In this document: one piece after another, positions 14,833 to 23,043 of the stretch
How positions within the stretch are numbered: position 1 is the stretch's first letter
Layout of the letters: every line of letters begins with the position of its first letter
Translations under genes and position numbers: made by a program
NCBI GenBank assembly: GCA_023666615.1
Contig: JAMPBQ010000012.1
Span: forward strand, 1 to 42,979
Source: Clostridium sp.
GTDB taxonomy: Bacteria; Bacteroidota; Bacteroidia; Bacteroidales; Muribaculaceae
Length of the DNA stretch: 42,979 nt
Direction of reading: 5' to 3'
Notes under the pieces: generated by a model
Databases searched by the model: none
What the model was told of the DNA's origin: nothing
Seen by the model: only the letters and a program-made list of their open reading frames with translations

Positions 14833-17800
14833 TTAAGCTTGGTCAAGGTCAAACAATGAGCCCTTAAGCATCCAGAAGAACAGCGAGTCCTTGATTTGGC
14901 TTTGGTTCGCGCCGTCGCCGATGGGCCTATTGATGTTGCTCATTTCCTGGAATGAATCCCTTGCGTGGCTCTTCAGCCTCTTGGAGAGGGTTGCGGGCAG
15001 CGGATGGCTGGTTTCCACTTTCTGGAATTTATCCACAAAGTCGTCGAAGTATTTGAACACCTTCTCCTCAAACTCCTTGTCGCCAAGGTCTTCCCATGTG
15101 ATTCTGTTGCCCGAGGCGTAGCCGTCGAATCCAAGATGGCGCAGCTGCTTGGGGTAGTCGTCGCGCTTGATTTTCTCAATGGAGTATAGCGCGGCTCCCT
15201 CAGCGGTGACATCCTTCGGATTTTCAGAAAATTCCACGGAGAATCCTTCAGGAATATTGTCAATGCCAAAAGCCTTGAAGAGGTTGGCGGTGTACTCGGT
15301 GAGCTTGCGGTTGCCGTCTAGGCCGAACAGGATTGGGATATACATTGAGCCGAAGCCCGTGAAGTTGATCTTGCGCGGGAATTTCTCGGCCATGCCGCCC
15401 TGGTCAGCCTTGATCCAGTTGGCTATATGGTAGATCAGCGCGGCATAGTGGAGCTGAAGCACCTTGAACGCCTCGCTGTCCTTGTCGGCGTTAAGGGCGT
15501 CAAACAGCGCGTGGCCCGAATCCTTGAGCAGGAAGTTGATTTTTTCCTTGCCCGTGTAGTCAATGTTCCCGTATTGGGTGATTTCTCCTTCGTTGAGCTT
15601 AATTATGGTCTGATTTGAGAATTTGCTGTCGGCAAAGCGGGTGAATACGTTGTTGTCCTGCGGCACTTGGCCCAGGCCTGTGCGCTTGACGTTCTCATAT
15701 CCGCCGCCCCAAAGGTCGTCGCCGGCAAACCTCACGGAATCATATCGTGACACAATCTTTCCGCCATAATTGGCGTAATACTGCAGGTCGGTGGTGCCGC
15801 CGCCGATGTCGACATTGAGAATGCCGGCCGACTGCCTTGCGCCGTCCTTTATCATCTTGTATGCCGGAGCCAGGGATTCAGCCACCGTGTCGAAGGTATC
15901 CCTTTCGGCTTCCTGGTCAAACACAGTCTTGAAGGCCTCCTTCCATACGTTGATCATGCCCGTTACGTTAGACATGGCCAGCGGGTAGGTGATGATGAAC
16001 TTTGGCGGGGTCTTGAGGTTCACGTCTTCCTGCTGTATCCAGTGGTTGCGCACCATCATCAGGATTTGGGTGAAGAACAGGCGCGCCGTAGTCTTGGCCG
16101 GGCCTGCGCCGACGCTCTCCTCAAATTGCCATTTCAGCTCATCGTTGTAGTTGTACTTCCCGCTCTCAGCCTTGGAATACTCCTTAGAGAAGTGGAATCC
16201 AATGGAAAGATTGTCAAATACCTTGGCCGACTCCTTGATTTCGTCGAAAGACCTCGACACCACTGTGCGTATCGGGAAGGAATATTCCTTGTCTACGAAG
16301 GTGGGGTAGAATAGGCGGGCTTGGTCGTTGAGCGTCTTTCGGCCTTCAACGTTTGTGCCGCAGCCGTAGATGTGGTCCATGAACTTGGAGAGGTCAACCA
16401 TCGCCTTGTTAAGCTGGTTGGTCGACGAATGGCCCGGCTTCAGGGCTTGCACGGGAGTGGCGGCCAGGTATTGCGCCTGCGCCTTCAGCTCTTCGGTCTT
16501 GAAGCTTTGTTCGGTTTTGGGATCAATCACCTTGTTGTCGGAGGATACGTACGACACGAATGCCACATGGGTGTTTGTTGTGCCGAAGTCGATGCTGTAC
16601 TTAAAGCTGCGCGAGCCAGACTTGGGGCCTTTCTCCCAGATGGGGAAAATCATGGCTCCGCCCACTTGGCGGCCATTGTCCATCACTCGCACCTGCAAGC
16701 CTTCAAAGCCCTTCATCACATCATAGAAATATGCCTTGTGGCGAAGGCTGCCCTTGTTTTCGGTGAATCTCTCTACGCCATTTGCGTCAAGTCCGGTGAG
16801 CTCTCCATTGCCCACGGTGTAGAATCCGAGGGTAATGTCTTGCGACTGGTCATCGAGGTTGGATGCCTGCAGAAGCACGTTGTACTTGTCGCTGATGGGC
16901 GCCGGCGCGGTGTTTCCATTTCCATTTAGTCCTTGGTTTGCTTCGGCGAAGCGAACGAATGGGCTGATGCCCACTGAAATGGCGTCTTTTTTTCCTGACT
17001 CGGGAGCCGCGGTGTCGTAAAGCGATGTGTAAGGATTGTACAGTTTGCGGAAGATTACGTCGCCCGTGGAGTCTCCATTAAGGTTCTTTATGGGGATGCG
17101 CAGGGTGATCTCAATCATGCCTTTGTTCTCATCCTTGTCAACAATCCGGAATTGGATCAGCTCCTTAAGCCTGTCAACGGTGAAGAAGCGCAGAAGCAGC
17201 GGCTTGATGGGCAGAAGGTAGCTTACGCTCGGGCCGTCGGGCGTGGTGGAGGGCACGTTTATTGCTCCGTAGAACTTTGTGGTGTCTACGATATATGGCA
17301 GCTGTATCAGCTTGTCCTCAAGGAAATCGATTTCAGTAATCCATGGATGGCGGATGCCTGAATTGTCGGGAAGCTCACGCTTTTTATCGTAAGGAATGCC
17401 CTCAATTTGCGGAATCTGCATGGATTCGTTGAGCCTTACCTCGTCATGTAGGTATTTCACCTTGTAGCTGTTGGCGGTTAGAGGAAGGACCAGCGGGGTG
17501 TCAATGGCATTGAGGTCCTGCACATTGGAGTTGATGTAGAAATCGGAGACGAGTTCGCCTTCCTTGCGCATGAACAGGTACAGCTCTATATCCTTAAGCG
17601 TGGCAATCGATATTTCTTCTTTGTTTACCGTGAGCTTGGTGTAAGAGTTTAAGAAGCTTTGGTAAGAATATTCCGGGCTGATGCTTAGCGATTGAGGATT
17701 GAATCGGTTCTTTACCCTATTCAACACGGCCTCCATATATGTTCTTAGTCCGCTGAATTGATCCTTGGTTTTTGGATCTTTGATGACGCCTGCTCTCTTT

Positions 17801-18414
17801 AGCGCCACATAAAGGCGGATCATGAAATTCTGAAAGTCTTCCTTGCGCTCAAGAAGCGACAGCACAGGCTGCCCGCTGTTGTAGTTCGGAGCTGTGTAAA
17901 CGAAGGTGAAAGGCGAAGTGCCGCCCATAAGCTGGCCATTCTCATCGAAAATCAGATAGATGTTGTCTGTTCCCTGGAGATAAGTGTCCATATGCACCTT
18001 CAGGGCTTCGGCCAGGTGCGCAAGCCTGGGATTGCCATTGCGGTTTGACTTTAGCTTTTCCGTCTGCGTGTCGACATTCCATTTTACGTATTTCAGCCGG
18101 TCGCCTTTGCGGAATATCATCTCAAGGAGGTCAAGCCATTGTGATACTGACTTGCTGTAGGTAGTAATCTTCCTTGAGTCTATGTTTATGATATTCAAGA
18201 GCGCTGAGTTGAAGAAGAGGGCTCGAGCGAATATGGTTGGAATCGACGATGCGGGCTTGTTGGCGAATTGCTGCGCATTGTTAAGAGGGTCATTGTCAAG
18301 CATTTTCCCCTCTTTGTCCTTGCAGTAGTTCTCTGAACCAACGCCTTCGCTCAAATCCACGATGCCGGGCGCCTGCTGCGGATCATCGATATTTGTTTGT
18401 TTTGTGAGAATCAT
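14833..18414 (-). CDS. Giant protein with C-terminal Hsp70/actin-like ATPase domain (1193 residues)
   Basis: This is the largest protein of the operon. Residues 1-600 form a region of no recognised family, with helical and beta segments and no transmembrane helix. From residue 605 an Hsp70/actin/sugar-kinase ATPase is evident: phosphate 1 motif SIDFGTTNTHVAFV (Asp609), phosphate 2 motif NVDIGGGTTDLQYY (Asp869), and adenosine-type motif FTGFGSMYIPILF (about 1017-1029). All three motifs are intact, so ATP binding is likely. The long N-terminal extension differs from chaperone Hsp70, which has its ATPase first. The SrfB family (Pfam PF07520) consists of similarly large actin-fold proteins and is the first comparison to make; I cannot confirm it. 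The start overlaps the stop of the tubulin-like gene (ATGA), which means tight translational coupling. Confidence 0.85.
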   Translation of the reverse strand: MILTKQTNIDDPQQAPGIVDLSEGVGSENYCKDKEGKMLDNDPLNNAQQFANKPASSIPTIFARALFFNSALLNIINIDSRKITTYSKSVSQWLDLLEMIFRKGDRLKYVKWNVDTQTEKLKSNRNGNPRLAHLAEALKVHMDTYLQGTDNIYLIFDENGQLMGGTSPFTFVYTAPNYNSGQPVLSLLERKEDFQNFMIRLYVALKRAGVIKDPKTKDQFSGLRTYMEAVLNRVKNRFNPQSLSISPEYSYQSFLNSYTKLTVNKEEISIATLKDIELYLFMRKEGELVSDFYINSNVQDLNAIDTPLVLPLTANSYKVKYLHDEVRLNESMQIPQIEGIPYDKKRELPDNSGIRHPWITEIDFLEDKLIQLPYIVDTTKFYGAINVPSTTPDGPSVSYLLPIKPLLLRFFTVDRLKELIQFRIVDKDENKGMIEITLRIPIKNLNGDSTGDVIFRKLYNPYTSLYDTAAPESGKKDAISVGISPFVRFAEANQGLNGNGNTAPAPISDKYNVLLQASNLDDQSQDITLGFYTVGNGELTGLDANGVERFTENKGSLRHKAYFYDVMKGFEGLQVRVMDNGRQVGGAMIFPIWEKGPKSGSRSFKYSIDFGTTNTHVAFVSYVSSDNKVIDPKTEQSFKTEELKAQAQYLAATPVQALKPGHSSTNQLNKAMVDLSKFMDHIYGCGTNVEGRKTLNDQARLFYPTFVDKEYSFPIRTVVSRSFDEIKESAKVFDNLSIGFHFSKEYSKAESGKYNYNDELKWQFEESVGAGPAKTTARLFFTQILMMVRNHWIQQEDVNLKTPPKFIITYPLAMSNVTGMINVWKEAFKTVFDQEAERDTFDTVAESLAPAYKMIKDGARQSAGILNVDIGGGTTDLQYYANYGGKIVSRYDSVRFAGDDLWGGGYENVKRTGLGQVPQDNNVFTRFADSKFSNQTIIKLNEGEITQYGNIDYTGKEKINFLLKDSGHALFDALNADKDSEAFKVLQLHYAALIYHIANWIKADQGGMAEKFPRKINFTGFGSMYIPILFGLDGNRKLTEYTANLFKAFGIDNIPEGFSVEFSENPKDVTAEGAALYSIEKIKRDDYPKQLRHLGFDGYASGNRITWEDLGDKEFEEKVFKYFDDFVDKFQKVETSHPLPATLSKRLKSHARDSFQEMSNINRPIGDGANQSQIKDSLFFWMLKGSLFDLDQA

Positions 18415-19994
18415 CTTGGATTGGTTCTATTGGTGACTTCAAGCACGCGGTCCAGCATCTGCTGCGTCGCCTCGCCGGCATACTTGAAAAACATTAGTTT
18501 GTTTTGGCCCTTCAGGTGCTCCTTGTTCTTGTAATTGTTATAGATCTTATTCAGCACCGCGTTGATGCTGACGTCTGAATCATTGTCAATTACGTTGGCA
18601 AGGCCTCCAAAAAGCCCGGCTTTCCTTTTGTTGGTGAGGTCTACGAAGAGCTTGCCGTACCCTTCGGAGAAGTCGAACAGGCGCAGGGGATGCATTGGGT
18701 TCTCCAATTCTTTGGCCCATCTTTTGAATTCATCGAGGAATGAGAAGAGCCTGTTCATGAATTCGGTCTCATCGCAGAAATCAGACTGCGTGGGCGCGGC
18801 CCACACTACACTCTTGCCCCATTTCTTCTCGGTGCGCAGGAACGTGTCGCAGTAGGTGGTGAGAATGGCCAGGCGGCAAAGCGGGTCGATGTAATCATTG
18901 CGCAGGGTCTTTTCCGGGAATGAGTCGTAGTTGAAGGGCTCGGCCATTTCCTCGCCTCCGGCGGATTCCGACACGCCTCCCTTGTCGGTAAGCTTCACCA
19001 CATGGAATTTGTGCTCGGGAAATTCATTCTCAAATCGGCTGAAGTCCATGATGCACATTGCGGCCAAAAGCTCGGCGATGTGGGCGTCGTTCTTTTGGCT
19101 CTTTCCGCCCTCGCTGTTTTCGTAGGCCTGCGATGCCAGGCGGTCGCCCACATAATAGATTGCGTCGGCAAGGCTGTTCACGCTCTTGTCTCCGCCCTGC
19201 TTGTAAGCGTCGAATGCCGCTTTTGTCTTTGATAGGAAGGTGCTTGAGCTGATGGCGCTCTTCTTGTCCTTCTGCACTTCGAAATAGGGCTCCATGGCCA
19301 GGATGCCCACCTTGGTCGTGGGGCTGCCTTTCTTTATGGCTTCAAGGATAACCGGAATGCCCGATGCGCCTGTGCCGCCGAACACTGAGCCTACGATCAT
19401 CACGCGGGCGTTGTCCGACATGTTGATGATGTGGGATATCTCCTTGCTGTCCTGAAGGTCGCGCATCACGATGCAGCCGATGTTGGGGCAGCCCTTGAAT
19501 CCTACCTTAAGGTTGAGGTTGAGCTCAGCCAAGTTGGAGTCGGAATCGCTTGTGTCATAGAGGCTCTGCAGAAGGAGGCTTGTCGCCTCGGTGCCATTGT
19601 CGGCGTTTATCGACTCATATCCGACATAGTCGGCGAAGGTGGCCTTTGTGTCCACCGGGTTGAGGTACACTTCAAAGCGGGTGGGGTAGCCCGAATCAAT
19701 GCGGTTCACTTCAGTGCCAAAGAAGAAGTTGCGGATGTCCTCTTCCTTGTTCTTGCATCCGTAGGCCTGGTCATGGATCCACTTGTAGCGCATGAGGAGG
19801 TCTTGCGTGCGGTTGGTGTCGCCGTTGTCTATGTCATAGTCTATTATCACCGGCACCACCTCATTTACTGAGTCGGAATCCCTCTCGCCATTCTCATTAG
19901 GCTTGTTTACGCCGGCGCCGGCGGCCATGAGCATGGTGAGCGAGCGGAGCACGCGGGCTCCGGTGCCGCCGATTGCTAATACGTATGTCTTCAT
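18411..19994 (-). CDS. Tubulin/FtsZ-like GTPase (527 residues)
   Basis: The protein opens with YVLAIGGTGARVL (residues 4-16), like the first nucleotide-binding loop of the tubulin/FtsZ fold. It contains VGSVFGGTGASG, with GGTGASG at 206-212, the equivalent of the tubulin signature GGGTGTG. Length and motifs fit the Tubulin_2 group (Pfam PF13809) and the FtsZ-like families that have been proposed to act in membrane remodelling. The usual catalytic T7 motif NxDxxD of FtsZ is not obvious, so polymerisation-driven GTP hydrolysis is uncertain. It shares a 4-base ATGA overlap with the 1193-residue actin-fold ATPase, so the two are probably made in fixed ratio and may interact. It is predicted cytoplasmic; the membrane link would come from the three-helix protein encoded upstream. 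Confidence 0.82.
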   Translation of the reverse strand: MKTYVLAIGGTGARVLRSLTMLMAAGAGVNKPNENGERDSDSVNEVVPVIIDYDIDNGDTNRTQDLLMRYKWIHDQAYGCKNKEEDIRNFFFGTEVNRIDSGYPTRFEVYLNPVDTKATFADYVGYESINADNGTEATSLLLQSLYDTSDSDSNLAELNLNLKVGFKGCPNIGCIVMRDLQDSKEISHIINMSDNARVMIVGSVFGGTGASGIPVILEAIKKGSPTTKVGILAMEPYFEVQKDKKSAISSSTFLSKTKAAFDAYKQGGDKSVNSLADAIYYVGDRLASQAYENSEGGKSQKNDAHIAELLAAMCIMDFSRFENEFPEHKFHVVKLTDKGGVSESAGGEEMAEPFNYDSFPEKTLRNDYIDPLCRLAILTTYCDTFLRTEKKWGKSVVWAAPTQSDFCDETEFMNRLFSFLDEFKRWAKELENPMHPLRLFDFSEGYGKLFVDLTNKRKAGLFGGLANVIDNDSDVSINAVLNKIYNNYKNKEHLKGQNKLMFFKYAGEATQQMLDRVLEVTNRTNPR

Positions 19995-20015
19995 TTAGTT
20001 GTTTCCTTAATGTGG

Positions 20016-20043
20016 CGGATTGGCCCGTTCAAGGGCCAATCCG
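20016..20043 (-). other. Intercistronic hairpin upstream of the tubulin-like gene
   Basis: A perfect 11-base-pair stem, CGGATTGGCCC with GGGCCAATCCG, has loop GTTCAA. It lies between the membrane protein gene (stop at 20059) and the tubulin-like start at 19994. No T tract follows on the minus strand. Confidence 0.78.
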
Positions 20044-20058
20044 TTATGGTAATGTTTC

Positions 20059-20598
20059 TTACGGGCGGTAGACGCCGGGGTGCGGTATGTTCACGCCATG
20101 CACGGAGAATCCGTTGAACAGCAGTGAGAAGATGTAGAAGAGGATGAGCGTGAGCACGAAGTTGGTGATGCACAGGCGGAAGATTACGGGGCTTGTGAAC
20201 ATGCCCTTGTCAAGGCCCTTGTGGATGTTTGCGCGGGCGCTGTCAAGCTCAGTGATGTCCATGGCCTGGGTCTCAACCTTTTCCTGGTATTTCAGCTCGA
20301 TGGCGTGGCGGATGCCGGCCTTGGCGGTCTTTTTCTGGTACATGCCTGTGGCGTAGCCTGTTACGGCGAACGATACGCAGGATGCCACCACCATGGTGCA
20401 GAGCCATGTGCCAATCTTGGCCCATGAGTATGAGTTGCGGCAGAAGAGGTAGTAGATTACGGCGAACACGAACGCTACGCCAAGAGCCACGAGGAATGCG
20501 GCGGTGAATCCTCCTTCTTTGTCGAAGTAGAATTTGAAGGCGTCCAGCTTGTCGCTATAGGCCTTGCAGTCAGTCACTAAGAAATACAGAAATTTCAT
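20059..20598 (-). CDS. Small membrane protein with three predicted transmembrane helices
   Basis: These 179 residues have hydrophobic helices at about 30-52 (FTAAFLVALGVAFVFAVIYY), 61-84 and 139-162. A charged segment of about 55 residues (85-138), with helix-forming phrases such as IELKYQEKVETQ, lies between helices 2 and 3. No family is recognised. It is the only clear integral membrane protein of the operon. It sits between the vWA lipoprotein and the tubulin-like GTPase genes, so I infer that it anchors the cytoplasmic NTPases to the inner membrane. Topology is uncertain, but the basic residues after helix 2 favour the middle loop being cytoplasmic. Confidence 0.82.
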   Translation of the reverse strand: MKFLYFLVTDCKAYSDKLDAFKFYFDKEGGFTAAFLVALGVAFVFAVIYYLFCRNSYSWAKIGTWLCTMVVASCVSFAVTGYATGMYQKKTAKAGIRHAIELKYQEKVETQAMDITELDSARANIHKGLDKGMFTSPVIFRLCITNFVLTLILFYIFSLLFNGFSVHGVNIPHPGVYRP

Positions 20599-20637
20599 GA
20601 TTCAAAGGTTATTTGGTTATTATTTTTTGTTTGTTCT

Positions 20638-21933
20638 TCATTCGTCGATTTCGCCGGCGCTCCAGTCAATGGTGTAGGTTTCGGGGCCGAATACGAGGCT
20701 TGTCGATGCTCCGGTCACGCCCTGGCGAAGGCCTTCCACCAGGTTGGCGAGGTTGAATGTCTGGGCCGATGTGGCGGCGATGCTCTTGTCATTGTCGCAA
20801 TTCGACTCCATCACCCATCCCGGCAGGGCGTCGTTGACGCGCAGGGTGAATTTGGGCGAGGTCAGCTCCTTCACTTCCACGGGAATAACCACGCGCCCGT
20901 TGCTGACTCTTATGGTGGAGGGGTCCACGGGCTGGCCGTCCATATCTACGGCCACAGCCTTGCGCACGGCCTCCTCATCCCTAAGGTAGGTGGGAAGAGC
21001 TGCGGTGGGGAAGGTGATGCGCATGCGTGCGTACCTTGTTCCGTTCTTCTCAATCACGTCGTCCTCTGAGGGCTTGGCCTCAAACCTGTGGCCTGAGCGC
21101 TGGCTGCCGCTTACGCTGGGCACCACTTGCGCCCCGGATTTGGTGATTTGCAGCGAATGGGCCGGGGTGAATCCCGAAAGGCTGTTGGAGTCGGCCTGCT
21201 TCACCAGCTCGGCTATGTCGTATTCGGGGCCTATGGCTATTGCGTATAGTGGCCGCTTTCCCGAGAATTGCGACTGTCCGTTGCTGTAGTTGTAATATGT
21301 CCCATTGAAGTCCACGGGGAATTGGAATAGCGCCACTCCATACCCTCTCTTTGCCAGGGGAATAAGGGCCTGGTCGATGCGGTTGCGCAAAAGCGGCGCG
21401 TTCACGCGGTTGAATTCGCTGTTTGCCCTGATTTCAGCGTCGCTTCCGCTCAGAATTCCGTCGGTGATGAAGAAGCTGAGGGTGCGGTGCAGGGTGTCGG
21501 CCGTGGCCTGCTTGTCGATGGCCTTGATGAATTGGTCGAGCTGGTATGCGTCGGTGTAGCCCAAATTCTTTGTGGCCAGCTGTGTGGAAAGGGTGTTGAA
21601 GTCATATTCCTTCACCTCAGTGCCGCGGGGCCCCTTCTGCGTATAGAAGGCGCGCAGCGGAGCTTCGCGGTATTTTGTCTGGATGGCGGCCAAAATGTTG
21701 GTGAGCTCAGCCGCGCTGCCCGTTTTGGGCGCGTAATATCCCCTCATGCTTGAGGAGTTGTCAAGGTATACCGATACCGAAAGGGGTTCGGCCGGCTTGG
21801 CTGGAGCGGCGATTCCTGAGGCTATGCCATCTTCTTCGTTTTCATTGTCGTCGTCTCCTCCGCCGCAGGACATGAATGCTCCTGCCGCGGCGCAAAGGCC
21901 GACAATCGCTGAGATTAAAAATTTGCGGTTCAT
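20638..21933 (-). CDS. vWA-domain lipoprotein with intact MIDAS
   Basis: This 431-residue exported protein has a lipoprotein signal with the lipidated cysteine at Cys23 (AFMSC). Directly after it, GGGDDDNENEED is an acidic run of the kind that sends Bacteroidetes lipoproteins to the cell surface. A von Willebrand factor A domain follows: VYLDNSSSMRGYY supplies the MIDAS DxSxS (Asp58, Ser60, Ser62) and FFITDG supplies the later Asp158. Metal-dependent ligand binding is therefore likely. The region after about 270 is beta-rich (GRVVIPVEVKELTSPKFTLRV). It is the only exported soluble part of the operon and may carry the ligand-sensing or surface end of the machine. The D-rich stretch could also leave it in the periplasm. 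Confidence 0.85.
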   Translation of the reverse strand: MNRKFLISAIVGLCAAAGAFMSCGGGDDDNENEEDGIASGIAAPAKPAEPLSVSVYLDNSSSMRGYYAPKTGSAAELTNILAAIQTKYREAPLRAFYTQKGPRGTEVKEYDFNTLSTQLATKNLGYTDAYQLDQFIKAIDKQATADTLHRTLSFFITDGILSGSDAEIRANSEFNRVNAPLLRNRIDQALIPLAKRGYGVALFQFPVDFNGTYYNYSNGQSQFSGKRPLYAIAIGPEYDIAELVKQADSNSLSGFTPAHSLQITKSGAQVVPSVSGSQRSGHRFEAKPSEDDVIEKNGTRYARMRITFPTAALPTYLRDEEAVRKAVAVDMDGQPVDPSTIRVSNGRVVIPVEVKELTSPKFTLRVNDALPGWVMESNCDNDKSIAATSAQTFNLANLVEGLRQGVTGASTSLVFGPETYTIDWSAGEIDE

Positions 21934-21976
21934 ATTATAGGTTTTATTTTTTTGTTTGCGTCAAATGGTTGGGGGG

Positions 21977-23029
21977 TTACGCGAATTTTGATACTACGGG
22001 CTTGCGCTGCGTTTCGCCGTCGTCGTAGCCTACGAGGTACAGGTCTACTATTGTGTCAGGCCCTGCGTGCGAGGCTATGTCGCTTACGAATGTGTCGATG
22101 TTCCGCACTGGCTGGCTGCTGTGGCATTCGGGGTTGAAGTCCTCTTCGAAAAGCCTGGGGCGGCAAAGGTCGATTCCGGCATAGGCCAGGATGTCCTCAA
22201 GGCTGATGAACGCCCTGTCGATCAGAGGCATGTCAAGGCCGGCATCCTCAAGGGCCTTGCGGCAGAACGGCACTTGTCCGTAGGCATAAAAGCGCGCGAG
22301 CACATTGAGCCAGTTGGCGCTTGATGACTGCAGGCATTCGAGGAACGCCGCCCTCACCTTTGCGCGCAATGACGTGGGATCGGCGCTTGAGGCCTCCATC
22401 GACGCCCGCAGGTCTACGATGAAGTCGTCCAGCCCATATGAGTCGTTGGCCATGATTTTGTCTGATATGGCCCTTGCCACAGGGCTGTCGGGGTCTGCGC
22501 CGATGTAGGCGTCGCGCACGGCCATCACCCTCTCCATGAAAGCGTCGAACATTTCGGCGAATGCGCCATAATATTGCTTCAAGGCATTGTCTCTTTCTTC
22601 AAGGTCGTCGCTGTGCTCGTTGGCCATGGACAAAAGCTCGCTTTTTTCTGCTTTCCAGGCCTCGGCCAGCGCCTCTTTTTCGGCCATTGCACGGTCGAGG
22701 TCCTTCTCCATTTCAAGGTGCATGTTTTCGATGCGCGTCTCATATTCGGCAATCAAATTCCGCATTTCTTCTTTATGCTCGGCCTGAAGGCGGTCAATCT
22801 GCGCTTCATATTCGGCGGCTTCGTCGGGCCTTTCGTTGAATCCGTCAATGTCTATTTCGAATGATTCGGATTGCGGAACCTGCTCCACGCTCTTTTGTTG
22901 GCATTCGCTAAGCTTTTTCGCCAAAGTGTCCAGGCGGCGCGCGCTGTCTGGAAACAGTAGTTTGAGAAGAACTGGAGTCTGATGCTGCTCCTGATCATCA
23001 TAGGTGTTGGTTGATAGGTCGTAGTCCAT
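21977..23029 (-). CDS. Coiled-coil protein of the ten-gene operon (350 residues)
   Basis: There is no signal peptide or recognised family. Residues about 68-155 are a long Glu/Lys/Arg-rich coiled coil (EYEAQIDRLQAEHKEEMRNL). This is followed by a helical domain (about 155-290) and a C-terminal part with DFNPECHSSQPVRNIDTFV. The gene starts 14 bases after the stop of the 1141-residue ATPase and precedes the vWA lipoprotein. It is probably a cytoplasmic scaffold or a partner of the ATPase; grpE-like and other coiled-coil cochaperones are neighbours of Hsp70 elsewhere, but I see no GrpE signature here. Confidence 0.82.
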   Translation of the reverse strand: MDYDLSTNTYDDQEQHQTPVLLKLLFPDSARRLDTLAKKLSECQQKSVEQVPQSESFEIDIDGFNERPDEAAEYEAQIDRLQAEHKEEMRNLIAEYETRIENMHLEMEKDLDRAMAEKEALAEAWKAEKSELLSMANEHSDDLEERDNALKQYYGAFAEMFDAFMERVMAVRDAYIGADPDSPVARAISDKIMANDSYGLDDFIVDLRASMEASSADPTSLRAKVRAAFLECLQSSSANWLNVLARFYAYGQVPFCRKALEDAGLDMPLIDRAFISLEDILAYAGIDLCRPRLFEEDFNPECHSSQPVRNIDTFVSDIASHAGPDTIVDLYLVGYDDGETQRKPVVSKFA

Positions 23030-23043
23030 TGCTGTGAAGGTAT

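Noticed and set aside
16321-16929. Plus-strand open frame of 202 codons opposite the 1193-residue ATPase gene
   Set aside because: Antisense shadow; its sequence shows no family pattern, while the minus-strand frame has clear ATPase motifs nearby.
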